Of a stretch of DNA of 64,000 bases, positions 32,937-40,736 are shown in pieces. Made by a program: the position numbers and the translations under genes. Source of the stretch: Candidatus Villigracilis proximus (GTDB taxonomy: Bacteria > Chloroflexota > Anaerolineae > Anaerolineales > Villigracilaceae). The notes under the pieces are model-generated. The model saw only the letters and a program-made list of their open reading frames with translations, made no database searches and had not been told where the DNA came from. The stretch lies in contig JADKBB010000012.1 of NCBI GenBank assembly GCA_016715195.1, positions 1 through 64,000 on the forward strand. Reading direction: 5' to 3'. Numbering within the stretch: the stretch's first letter is position 1; each line of letters begins with the position of its first letter.

Positions 32937-33956
32937 ATGTATATCTGTGTATTAACAAGCACTCCGGATGAAAATGATATTCCGTACGATCCATCTCCAT
33001 ACATGAAGGGCTATCGTTGGAAGCAGCATCTGGTTGGACCAAAAAATGTAGACAAGCAAATTCGCGATCTGATGGACGAAGGTGTTGATGCATTTATCAA
33101 TTTGTGCGATGGCACTCCCGATGATGCGCTTTCAGGGATCGCACTTGTCAACGCGCTCGAAAAATATAATGCAGCCTTTACCGGTGCGGATTCAAAATTC
33201 TTTGACCCCACACGTGACGAAATGAAAAACGCAGCGCGTCGTGTGTCTGTCCCCACACCGAATTGGATATTTGTGAATCGCATTGAAGATGCTGAAAAGG
33301 TTGTCAAGCGTTTGAAATTCCCAATGTTGGTCAAACCGCCGCATGGGTACGCCAGCGTGGGCATCCGCCGCAATTCGCGCGTTGAAAATATTGACCAGCT
33401 CCGCGAACAACTTCAACTTGAGATCAATGAATTTGGTCGCGCGCTGATCGAGGAATTCATCGAAGGCCGTGAGTTCACCTGCCTCATCGCGGAAAATCCT
33501 GTAGACCCCAAGAAACCGCTTACCTTCACTCCGGTCGAGTTTATTTTCCCGAATGGCGAATCCTTCAAGCATTACGACATGAAATGGGTCGAATACGAGA
33601 AAATGTCAGTGGCTGTTGTGGATGACCCGAAGATCCAGAAGGTATTGCGCGAACAAACCATGCGCGTCTTCAAGGAATTGGGCGGCAATGGTTACGCTCG
33701 TTGTGACTATCGCATGGACGCCGATGGCGTGATCCACATGCTGGAGATCAACCCCAACTGCGGTATCTTCTATCCGCCGCATGAGCCGGGTTCAGCAGAT
33801 TTCTCATTGCTCAACGACCCGACCGATCATACAAAATTCATGAAGTTGATCATTCGCAATGCGCAGATGCGCCAGACCCGTATCGCCGCAGAAAAGATCA
33901 TCAAGCGCCAGCCTCGCAAGCGCACCATTGAAGTTGAACAGATGGCATACAGCTAA
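32937..33956 (+). CDS. ATP-grasp ligase (D-Ala-D-Ala ligase-like)
   Basis: A 339-residue enzyme. The N-terminal pre-ATP-grasp domain (about residues 1-95) includes FINLCDGTPDDALSGIALV. The ATP-grasp core has FPMLVKPPHGYASVGI (nucleotide-binding strand and glycine loop), LIEEFIEGREFTC, and YARCDYRMDADGVIHMLEINPNCG with the Mg2+-binding Glu and Asn. The fold resembles D-Ala-D-Ala ligases, but a true ddl lies in the dcw cluster, so this probably ligates other carboxylate and amine substrates. The Arg/Lys-rich tail is unusual. It is monocistronic between an A/T-rich leader and a terminator. Confidence 0.8.
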   Translation: MYICVLTSTPDENDIPYDPSPYMKGYRWKQHLVGPKNVDKQIRDLMDEGVDAFINLCDGTPDDALSGIALVNALEKYNAAFTGADSKFFDPTRDEMKNAARRVSVPTPNWIFVNRIEDAEKVVKRLKFPMLVKPPHGYASVGIRRNSRVENIDQLREQLQLEINEFGRALIEEFIEGREFTCLIAENPVDPKKPLTFTPVEFIFPNGESFKHYDMKWVEYEKMSVAVVDDPKIQKVLREQTMRVFKELGGNGYARCDYRMDADGVIHMLEINPNCGIFYPPHEPGSADFSLLNDPTDHTKFMKLIIRNAQMRQTRIAAEKIIKRQPRKRTIEVEQMAYS

Positions 33957-33967
33957 AACAGATAAAC

Positions 33968-33998
33968 AAAAGTGGACACGCAAACGTGTCCACTTTTT
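33968..33998. terminator. Bidirectional terminator between the ATP-grasp and galK genes
   Basis: AAAAGTGGACACG (33968-33980) pairs with CGTGTCCACTTTT (from 33985) across a CAAA loop, with T-runs on both strands. The flanking genes are convergent. Confidence 0.9.
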
Positions 33999-34024
33999 AT
34001 TTTAATCGGCGAATAGTGTACTCT

Positions 34025-35168
34025 CTATTCTTTGATGATACTCGCGCCTTCGCTTGCCTTGCAGACGTAAACACTCGCATCCAAACCTGACTTTTGCCTG
34101 TATGCGGCGGAAACAGCATGGGTGAACTCTTCGGCTTTTTCTTCCTGCACCAGCGCCACTGCACATCCGCCAAAGCCTGCGCCTGTCATACGTGCTCCGT
34201 AACATCCGGGCTGTTCCTGTGCGCACTCAACGATTTGATTAAGCGCTTCGTTCGTCACTTCAAAATCATCGCGCAGACTGATATGGCTGGCATTGAATAA
34301 CTCTCCCAATCGTTTTACATTCCCGGCTTTCATTACTTCAACAGCTTCCAGTACGCGTGCATTCTCTGTGACAATATGCCGCGCTCTCCTGGCTGCAATT
34401 TCACTTAATCCGCTTTCTTCTTTTGTCTTTCTTTCAAAATCTTCCACACTCACATCACGCAATGCCTTTACACCAAACCAGCGCCGCTTCTTCGCATTGA
34501 CTTCGTCTTTCGTTGTAGGCAGAATCAACCAGTCCGCGCCTTGTGGATGTATCCAATATCACCACGGATATGTTTTTCGGTAAGGGCGCATGTTGATATT
34601 CAAGTGTGCGGCAATCTAAAAATAAAGCATAGCCCTCTTTTGATGCCGCGCTTGCCATTTGATCCATGATGCCGCAATTGACTCCAACCCATTCATTCTC
34701 AGCTTTTTGTGAGAGTTTCGCCATTTGAGCTGCATCCCATGTGATGTCACAGATCGTTGCAAAAGCGCGCGCAGTTGCAAGTTCCACTGCGGCAGAGGAT
34801 GAAAGACCTGCGCCGCTTGGTACATCGCCGGTCATGACTGCGTCGAATCCTTTTAATACATGGCCCGCTTTTTGTAATTCATAGGCAACTCCCTTTGGAT
34901 ATTCAGCCCATCCTTCACCTTTCGTGAGGGAATGCAGATCGAAGGCCGCATCAGTTTCCAGGTCCAGAGAGCGGATGCGGATCTGTGAATCCGTTCTGGG
35001 GGAAAGCGCGATCCATACGGCGCGGTCAATTGCCATTGGCAGAACAAATCCATCGTTATAATCGGTGTGTTCGCCGATCAGATTTACACGTCCGGGAGCG
35101 CGGACGATAAATTCGGGATTGGCGTTAAAATAGGTTTTGAAGAGTTGCGCGAGGGTTTGAGTTTCCAT
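34025..35168 (-). pseudogene. galK: Galactokinase, one apparent frameshift
   Basis: GHMP kinase with all galactokinase signatures: RAPGRVNLIGEHTDYNDGF at the N-terminus (galactose-binding motif), GDVPSGAGLSSSAAVEL (ATP loop) and MTGAGFGGCAVAL near the C-terminus. It phosphorylates alpha-D-galactose at C1 (Leloir pathway). ATG 35168 (METQTLAQLFKTY) is chosen; the longer frame to 35267 is not family-like. The frame breaks near 34490: NERRSQCEEAA is followed in another frame by WFGVKALRDVSVEDF. A lost GC pair in the GCGGCGC tract, or one extra base, explains it. A sequencing error is likely. The family call is certain. Confidence 0.88.
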
Positions 35169-35194
35169 AATTGCGTTTATACCATAGAGGCCGT

Positions 35195-36751
35195 GTGACT
35201 GAGCTTGAATTGCTTGAAAAATATGAACCGGTTTTGCGCTTTGCAAAGAGTGAGCGCTTTTTTCCAATGGCAGTGGAACACTACGTGGAGAAATGTTCGA
35301 TCTTTGCGAGCGGGCCGCAGGGTGTGTTGGAGTTGCTTGCTCATCTGCATGAGCCGTTGATCGCCCGCATTGGCAAGTTGCAAAGCGAGCAGTTTTATTT
35401 GCGCTTTGTGAATAAGCCGTTGAATGATTCTGATGCGTGGGTCTGGTGGGTGATTCTGTCGCTGGCAGGGATTGTGGGCGGCTGGTTTTTTTGGGGCGTG
35501 ATCGCAGTGGAGACAGTACTTGCAGTTTCGTTGACCGCCGCGTTGATTATTTTTATGCTTGCATCTCCGGTTCGATTGCGAATCATTCCGGCGGCGTTGG
35601 CCGCTTTGTTTTTTGTTGCGCTTGAGATTGCGCCGGTCTGGTTTTTTCTTCATCAAAATAAATATATCAGTTTGGCAGTGGAGTATCTTATTTTACTGCC
35701 GATCTATTTGATCGTTCTGTTTTATCTTTCGGTGCGCACGATGAAATTTGTTCTTGATCGCGTGATTCCAGAAGGCCCGGGAATGATGATGGATGTTCTT
35801 TCGCAGGCCACGGAAAAGATCGCGCAGGAATCTTATTTTGAATATGAAAAGATCCTTGAAAAGGATTCCCAGCCCGTTTATTACGGACGTGTTGTCAATG
35901 AAGTTGACAACGAAGCAAATCAATGGACGATCCTGCAATATCATTTCTTTTATGCTTTCAACGACTGGCGTTTGGCGGCCAATGGCGTAAACCATCACGA
36001 AGGGGATTGGGAAATGGTGGCGGTTTATTTAAAAAATGACGTGCCGTACTCGGTTTTGTTTTCACAGCATGGCGCGGGCAATATCGAAAAATGGGATGCA
36101 GTCCGCGTGGCTGTGGATAAACTCGGGAATGCTACGACTCACCCGGTAGTCTATGTTGCGTTGGGATCGCATGCCAATTACAGCAGGCCGGAAGTGATCC
36201 GCTCGCCAGGGATGTATAAGCAGGGAAAATTGCAACGTCTCCTTTTCTGGACCGATGGCCTGATCCAGTATATATTTTTATTACTCAACCCGAATCAAAA
36301 GGCGCGTCAGATCGCGTTAAAAGAGATCGCTGTCAAGCGGACGCATTTTCTTGAAGAGGATGCGTTTATGTATCTGCGTGATGAAACTGATCATTATATA
36401 GTCAGCCTGCCGATGGAGTTGGCAACAGGCGATGGTTTTCGGCTTGGGTATCAGGGAGACAATGCGCGCGAAGGCGTGCTGAAATCAAGCAGTTATTTGA
36501 GGCGGATCATGTCAGACCGCAAGACGACGCGTCCAAAGATAAAAGAGTGGAGCCGTGTGCTATTGAATTCCGGGTTGGATTGGGTACAATATAAAGGATT
36601 GTGGGGGGTAAAGAGTTTGCTTAAAGAAGAGTCTGGTCCGCCGGGTCCAAAATGGGATCGCCCCCGGAAAAATCAAGTTGGCGTGGACGAAAGAAAGCGC
36701 TGGAGCAAGCCTTTGGATTGGCTGGCAGAGTTGGAAAGACATTCACACTAG
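35195..36751 (+). CDS. Membrane protein with Vps62-like (HEGDWE) domain, function unknown
   Basis: A 518-residue protein from GTG 35195 (AGAGG just upstream; a longer frame starts at TTG 35171). The N-terminal cytosolic part (residues 1-75) precedes four to five hydrophobic segments (about 80-195). The soluble C-terminal part contains QYHFFYAFNDW, NHHEGDWEMVAVYL and VVYVALGSHANY. HEGDWE and GSHANY are the signatures of the Vps62/DUF946 family known from plants, fungi and bacteria, whose biochemical role is unclear. The next gene follows after 21 bases and also encodes a membrane protein, so they may form a complex. Confidence 0.65.
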   Translation: MTELELLEKYEPVLRFAKSERFFPMAVEHYVEKCSIFASGPQGVLELLAHLHEPLIARIGKLQSEQFYLRFVNKPLNDSDAWVWWVILSLAGIVGGWFFWGVIAVETVLAVSLTAALIIFMLASPVRLRIIPAALAALFFVALEIAPVWFFLHQNKYISLAVEYLILLPIYLIVLFYLSVRTMKFVLDRVIPEGPGMMMDVLSQATEKIAQESYFEYEKILEKDSQPVYYGRVVNEVDNEANQWTILQYHFFYAFNDWRLAANGVNHHEGDWEMVAVYLKNDVPYSVLFSQHGAGNIEKWDAVRVAVDKLGNATTHPVVYVALGSHANYSRPEVIRSPGMYKQGKLQRLLFWTDGLIQYIFLLLNPNQKARQIALKEIAVKRTHFLEEDAFMYLRDETDHYIVSLPMELATGDGFRLGYQGDNAREGVLKSSSYLRRIMSDRKTTRPKIKEWSRVLLNSGLDWVQYKGLWGVKSLLKEESGPPGPKWDRPRKNQVGVDERKRWSKPLDWLAELERHSH

Positions 36752-36772
36752 GAAAATCACAAGGAGAAAACC

Positions 36773-37711
36773 ATGTCCATTTCACAAGCGCTCGATGTTG
36801 CTGTTGGTCTTATTGTTGTTTATTATTTACTGGGCTCCGTGGTGTCAATTGTGACACAGTGGATCAATGAATCGCTCGAGTCGCGCGGGAAGGCGCTTGA
36901 GCAGTATTTGATCAAGATTGTCGGCGATAAAAGGATTGGCGATCTTTTGAGTCTGCCTCAAATGCAGGCGCTGCGCCCGATCCGTTACAAGGATTTTTTC
37001 AGCGTCTTTGCCTCGGTGACTGAGCCGAAGCGAATCGAAAAGATTCCGGTCGCCACGCTGGTGGATGCTTTTTTTGATCTTTCCGGGTTGACGACAAAAA
37101 AAGAAATGGATTTGCTGCAATTGGCTGAACTGGTTGATAAGCTGCCTGACTCTGACGGCAAGAAGGCATTTATCAATTGGATCAACCAGGGCGTGACCAG
37201 TCTCGCTGATCTGCGAACACGTACCACAGCTTACTTTAACGGAATGCTGGAACAGGCCGCAGAAACCTTCCGCGCGCGTGCCCGTAGTTTTGTGATCATT
37301 CTTTCCATCGGCATTACCGTTTTGTTTGGAACCGATACCATTCAACTCGCCAAAGCGTTATGGTCAAGTGCTGAACTGCGCGCGCTTGCCGCTGCGCAAG
37401 CGGACGCGGTTGTGGCGCGTGAGGGCGCAAACGCAGACCTCTCAGATATTATTGACGATCTCGGCGCATTTTCCATTCGTCTCGGGTGGTGGCAGACTCA
37501 GCAACTCCCGGAAAATGGGAATGTAGGAGACTGGGCTTTGTTCATTGTTTTGAAGGTGATCGGACTTGGCTTAACTGCCGCGGCAGTTTCGCAGGGAGCT
37601 TCCTTCTGGTATGACCTGTTGAAGAAGATCGCTTCGCCCGCTACAAGCACCAGCAGCAGCAAGAGCAGCGGCGGAAGCAGCAGCAGTGCAAGCAGTAGTA
37701 GCAGCGGATAA
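36773..37711 (+). CDS. Membrane protein with Ser-rich tail, function unknown
   Basis: A 312-residue protein that I do not recognise. Residues 5-28 form a first membrane helix (VAVGLIVVYYLLGSVVSIV), then a long helical region (30-165). Two further hydrophobic segments lie at about 168-195 and 258-280. The final 30 residues are a low-complexity Ser/Gly tail encoded by AGC/AGT repeats (37643-37708), probably prone to length variation. AAGGAG precedes the ATG. It is coupled to the upstream Vps62-like gene and ends at a strong terminator. Confidence 0.6.
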   Translation: MSISQALDVAVGLIVVYYLLGSVVSIVTQWINESLESRGKALEQYLIKIVGDKRIGDLLSLPQMQALRPIRYKDFFSVFASVTEPKRIEKIPVATLVDAFFDLSGLTTKKEMDLLQLAELVDKLPDSDGKKAFINWINQGVTSLADLRTRTTAYFNGMLEQAAETFRARARSFVIILSIGITVLFGTDTIQLAKALWSSAELRALAAAQADAVVAREGANADLSDIIDDLGAFSIRLGWWQTQQLPENGNVGDWALFIVLKVIGLGLTAAAVSQGASFWYDLLKKIASPATSTSSSKSSGGSSSSASSSSSG

Positions 37712-37726
37712 AGAAAATCAGGAGAC

Positions 37727-37762
37727 AAAAAATTCCGAGGTGATGAGCCTCGGAATTTTTTT
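37727..37762. terminator. Bidirectional terminator
   Basis: AAAAAATTCCGAGG (37727-37740) pairs with CCTCGGAATTTTTT (37748-37761) across a short loop. It separates convergent genes. Confidence 0.9.
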
Positions 37763-37766
37763 GTCT

Positions 37767-38672
37767 TTACTTGGAAGACCATCTCGCGTAGACCGCTTGT
37801 GAGAGCAATCTGTTCGCGCTGGTTTCGCGCGTCACCAGTTCACCGCTGTCTATGTTTCCTTTGTGATTTTTCATTACCTCATCCAGCGCCTGCGCCACGT
37901 GGATTGCGGATGCGCGCACTGCGTACAAAGTGGCGATCACAAAAAGCGGATTGTCGCTCAGGCAGGCGCGGCAGATCTCAAATAGATTCGGCAGGGATTT
38001 ATATACTTCCCATACTTCGCCTTTTGGTCCGCGCCCGAATTTTGGAGGGTCAAGAATGATGCCGTCGTATTTCATGCCGCGTTTTTCTTCACGCTGCATG
38101 TATTTGATCGCGTCTTCCACGATCCAGCGGATGGGTTTTTCGCTCAGGCCGGAGAGGGACTGGTTATCACGCGCCCAACTGACAGACTTCTTGGATGCGT
38201 CCACGTGGGTTACCTGGGCGCCGGCGGCTGCGGCTGCGAGAGATGCCAGTCCTGTGTAACCAAATAGGTTGAGCACTTTCACGGGGCGGCCTGCCTTTCG
38301 GACGAGATCAGCCATAAAGTCCCAGTGAGATGCGACTTCAGGAAAGACTCCCAGATGGCGGCCGGGCGTTGTCATCACTTCGAATTTAATGTCGCCTACA
38401 TTGGGGAGCGGATAAGACATTTCCCATTTGGCGGGTAAATTCTTTTTTTCGATCCAGTGTCCGCCGCTTTCTTCAGCTGTGGGTTGGAAGACCGCGTGCG
38501 CGGCATCCCAATCTTTGTGCGGCAGGGCGCGGCTCCACATGGCTTGTGATTCGGGGCGCGCAAAAATATATTTTCCGAAGCGTTCAAGTTTTAGTCCGTC
38601 GCCTGAGTCGAGTAATTCATAATCTTTCCAGTTTGTAGCTTCGAGCAGGGTGTAAGTGGGGGAGTTTTGCAT
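37767..38672 (-). CDS. Class I SAM-dependent methyltransferase (RlmI/RlmK-like)
   Basis: A 301-residue protein. Motif I is VLNLFGYTGLASLAAAAAG (about residues 133-151), then THVDASKKSVSWARDN as motif II. The catalytic-type motif IILDPPKFGRG (about 206-216) carries the DPPK loop seen in 23S rRNA methyltransferases of the RlmI/RlmK group. An N-terminal beta domain (about 15-105) may aid RNA binding; the PUA domain of RlmI is not evident. Exact target is unknown. It is divergent from the mraZ promoter. Confidence 0.8.
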   Translation of the reverse strand: MQNSPTYTLLEATNWKDYELLDSGDGLKLERFGKYIFARPESQAMWSRALPHKDWDAAHAVFQPTAEESGGHWIEKKNLPAKWEMSYPLPNVGDIKFEVMTTPGRHLGVFPEVASHWDFMADLVRKAGRPVKVLNLFGYTGLASLAAAAAGAQVTHVDASKKSVSWARDNQSLSGLSEKPIRWIVEDAIKYMQREEKRGMKYDGIILDPPKFGRGPKGEVWEVYKSLPNLFEICRACLSDNPLFVIATLYAVRASAIHVAQALDEVMKNHKGNIDSGELVTRETSANRLLSQAVYARWSSK

Positions 38673-38724
38673 GGTTAATACCTAATCTTTAATGAGATGG
38701 TAATGAAATCACTCTTCGATTCAC

Positions 38725-38752
38725 TTGATTAATCGCCACAAAGCTGTATAAT
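38725..38752 (+). promoter_or_regulatory. Promoter of the dcw cluster (PmraZ)
   Basis: TTGATT (38725-38730), 16-base spacer, TATAAT (38747-38752). It is the only good promoter seen before mraZ and is overlapped at its 3' side by the MraZ-box-like repeats. Confidence 0.75.
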
Positions 38753-38780
38753 GTGGTAAGAAGTGGTAGAAAGTGGTAAG
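38751..38780 (+). promoter_or_regulatory. Three MraZ-box-like direct repeats, 10-bp period
   Basis: ATGTGGTAAG, AAGTGGTAGA and AAGTGGTAAG follow one another without gap. The AAGTGGT core with N3 spacing matches the known MraZ recognition pattern (AAAGTGK-N3 or TGGGN with 10-bp period, established in Mollicutes and E. coli). Placement over the -10 and start region of the mraZ promoter fits autorepression. Confidence 0.8.
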
Positions 38781-38832
38781 AGCGCCGGGTACATCCCTGG
38801 CGTTCATTGTATTAAAAGGAAAAGTAGCACAA

Positions 38833-39282
38833 ATGTTCTTAGGTCAATTCCAACACAACCTCGATGATAAAGGACGCTTGATGATTCCGGCGCGCTTCCG
38901 TGAGTTGTTGGAAGGCGGCGCCTTCATTACACAAGGCTTTGATAAATGCCTGATGGTGATGACGGAGAACTATTTTAAACAGGTTTATGAACGCATTGAA
39001 GCCATGAACCTTGCTGACCCTACCGCCCGTCTTTTGCGCCGTTTGATCTTATCGAATGCCTATCCAATTGAAGTGGATAAGGTCGGGCGCATCCTGATGC
39101 CGCAAAACTTGCGCGCTTTTCTCGGTATAGAAAATGGCGAGTTGATCGTGGCCGGGCAGGGCGAATATTTTGAAGTGTGGACTCCTGCTTTGTGGAATGA
39201 GCAAATGACTCAATTGCAGGATGTTGAAGCGAACAATCAACGCTTCTCCACGCTTGATCTTTCATCGAAACCATCTGCGTAG
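38833..39282 (+). CDS. mraZ: MraZ, transcriptional regulator of the division/cell-wall cluster
   Basis: A 149-residue protein with two AbrB-like MraZ repeats. The first holds DDKGRLMIPARFRELL and the second VDKVGRILMPQNLRAFLG, both with the DxxGR motif that contacts DNA. ATG 38833 (MFLGQFQHNLDDKGR) is the standard start; an open frame back to 38773 is not family-like. It heads the dcw operon and most likely binds the repeats in its own promoter. Its stop codon falls inside the palindrome that separates it from rsmH. Confidence 0.95.
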   Translation: MFLGQFQHNLDDKGRLMIPARFRELLEGGAFITQGFDKCLMVMTENYFKQVYERIEAMNLADPTARLLRRLILSNAYPIEVDKVGRILMPQNLRAFLGIENGELIVAGQGEYFEVWTPALWNEQMTQLQDVEANNQRFSTLDLSSKPSA

Positions 39283-39334
39283 GGGCGAACCCTTGTGGTC
39301 GCCCGTGCAGGGCAACCACAAGGCCAGCCCCTAC
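39279..39334. repeat. Long palindrome between mraZ and rsmH
   Basis: GTAGGGGCGAACCCTTGTGG... (from 39279) pairs with its imperfect complement ending CCAGCCCCTAC at 39334, giving a stem of about 25 bp with GTGCA as loop. It contains the mraZ stop codon and ends 8 bases before the rsmH ATG, leaving no room for a usual ribosome binding site. Confidence 0.85.
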
Positions 39335-39342
39335 GAACCAAT

Positions 39343-40257
39343 ATGACACATATACCTGTACTTTATCAAGAGATTATACACGCACTGCAACCTCAACGCG
39401 GTGGTCGTTATGTGGATGGCACTCTGGGCGCGGGCGGACACGCTCGCGGGATACTGGAGGCCTGCTCGCCTGATGGGCTTCTGCTGGGTCTGGATGTTGA
39501 CCCGCAGGCGCTGGCGCTCGCTCGTGAGACCTTGGCTCCTTACGAACAGCGTACACATCTCGTGCAGGCCTCCCACATCACCCTCAATCAACAACTCGCC
39601 GCGCTCAAATGGGATTCGATCGATGGCATCGTACTTGACCTCGGTGCCTCGTCCATGCAGTTTGATAATGCCGAACGCGGATTTTCATTTATGCAGGATG
39701 GTCCGCTGGATATGCGGTTCGGGCCGAGCGCTTTACAAAGCGCAGCGGATCTGGTCAACACATTGGATCAGGATGATCTGGCCGACTTGATCTTCCGCTA
39801 CGGTGAAGATCGTGACGCGAGAAGAATTGCACGAGCCATTGTGGAGAACAGACCGTTTCATACGACCCGTGAACTGGTTGCTGTGATCGAGAAAGCATCT
39901 CCCCGACGAGGTGACCGTATGCACCCCGCCACGCAGACTTTTCAAGCCCTGCGTATCGCCGTCAATGACGAATTGGCCGCAGTGGAGAAAACGCTTCCGC
40001 AAGCCGTAGCAGCTTTACGGTCAGGTGGAAGATGCGCGGTGATCTCCTTCCACTCGCTGGAAGATCGCATCGTCAAGGATTATTTTCGAGAGTTGAGCAA
40101 AGACATTATTAATCCGCCTTACGAAAGAATTTATGAAGTGGAACGCAAGGCAATTATAAAAAGCATAACAAAGAAACCGATTATTGCTACTGATCTGGAA
40201 ACAAAGGATAACCCGAGAGCGCGCAGCGCAAAACTTAGAGTTGTAGAAAAAATATGA
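39343..40257 (+). CDS. rsmH: 16S rRNA (cytosine-1402-N4)-methyltransferase RsmH
   Basis: A 304-residue protein. The N-terminus MTHIPVLYQEIIHALQP and YVDGTLGAGGHARGILE (SAM motif I) are diagnostic, as are FHSLEDRIVK and NPRARSAKLRVVEK at the C-terminus. It methylates C1402 of 16S rRNA. ATG 39343 is used; the longer frame from 39295 reads through the palindrome. No Shine-Dalgarno sequence is visible. Its stop overlaps the ftsL-like ATG by 4 bases. Confidence 0.95.
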   Translation: MTHIPVLYQEIIHALQPQRGGRYVDGTLGAGGHARGILEACSPDGLLLGLDVDPQALALARETLAPYEQRTHLVQASHITLNQQLAALKWDSIDGIVLDLGASSMQFDNAERGFSFMQDGPLDMRFGPSALQSAADLVNTLDQDDLADLIFRYGEDRDARRIARAIVENRPFHTTRELVAVIEKASPRRGDRMHPATQTFQALRIAVNDELAAVEKTLPQAVAALRSGGRCAVISFHSLEDRIVKDYFRELSKDIINPPYERIYEVERKAIIKSITKKPIIATDLETKDNPRARSAKLRVVEKI

Positions 40258-40736
40258 ACATACAAAACGTCAACCAAAATTTCAATCACATGGTCCACGC
40301 CTATAAGGTGGCCCCCTGGCGCATTCAACGTCAGTGGATCGGCAGCGCTTTCGGCGTGGTAGTTGTGCTTGCAATGGTTGCCACGTTGTATTTGGATGTC
40401 ACTTCAAAGGCTGCGATCGCCGGTCGTGAAATTCAAGATCTAACTGCTTCGATCACCATCAGTCAGCAGGTCAGCGCGGATCTGCAAACAGAGTACGCTA
40501 CATTAACTTCATCCAGCGTGATGAAACAACGCGCGCTTGAACTTGGCTTTCGCCCCATGAAATCACGTGAAGCGGAATATCTGGTGGTGGCGGGATACAC
40601 AGTGCCCCAGCCTGATATTCTTTCTTCGGCGCCGTTGCCGCAATTAAGCGTTTTGAGCATTCTGCCCGAATACAATGAGTCACTTTTAGATTGGGTGGAT
40701 GAACAGATCGCTTTGTCTTCACGAGGTTTGCGATGA
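40254..40736 (+). CDS. ftsL: FtsL-like bitopic division protein
   Basis: A 160-residue protein with a cytosolic N-terminus, one membrane helix (AFGVVVVLAMVATLYLDV, about residues 32-50) and a short coiled-coil region (REIQDLTASITISQQVSADL). Sequence identity in this family is low, so the call rests on topology and position between rsmH and ftsI. FtsL links FtsB/FtsQ to the FtsWI synthase. Overlapping ATGA junctions on both sides indicate translational coupling. Confidence 0.8.
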   Translation: MNIQNVNQNFNHMVHAYKVAPWRIQRQWIGSAFGVVVVLAMVATLYLDVTSKAAIAGREIQDLTASITISQQVSADLQTEYATLTSSSVMKQRALELGFRPMKSREAEYLVVAGYTVPQPDILSSAPLPQLSVLSILPEYNESLLDWVDEQIALSSRGLR

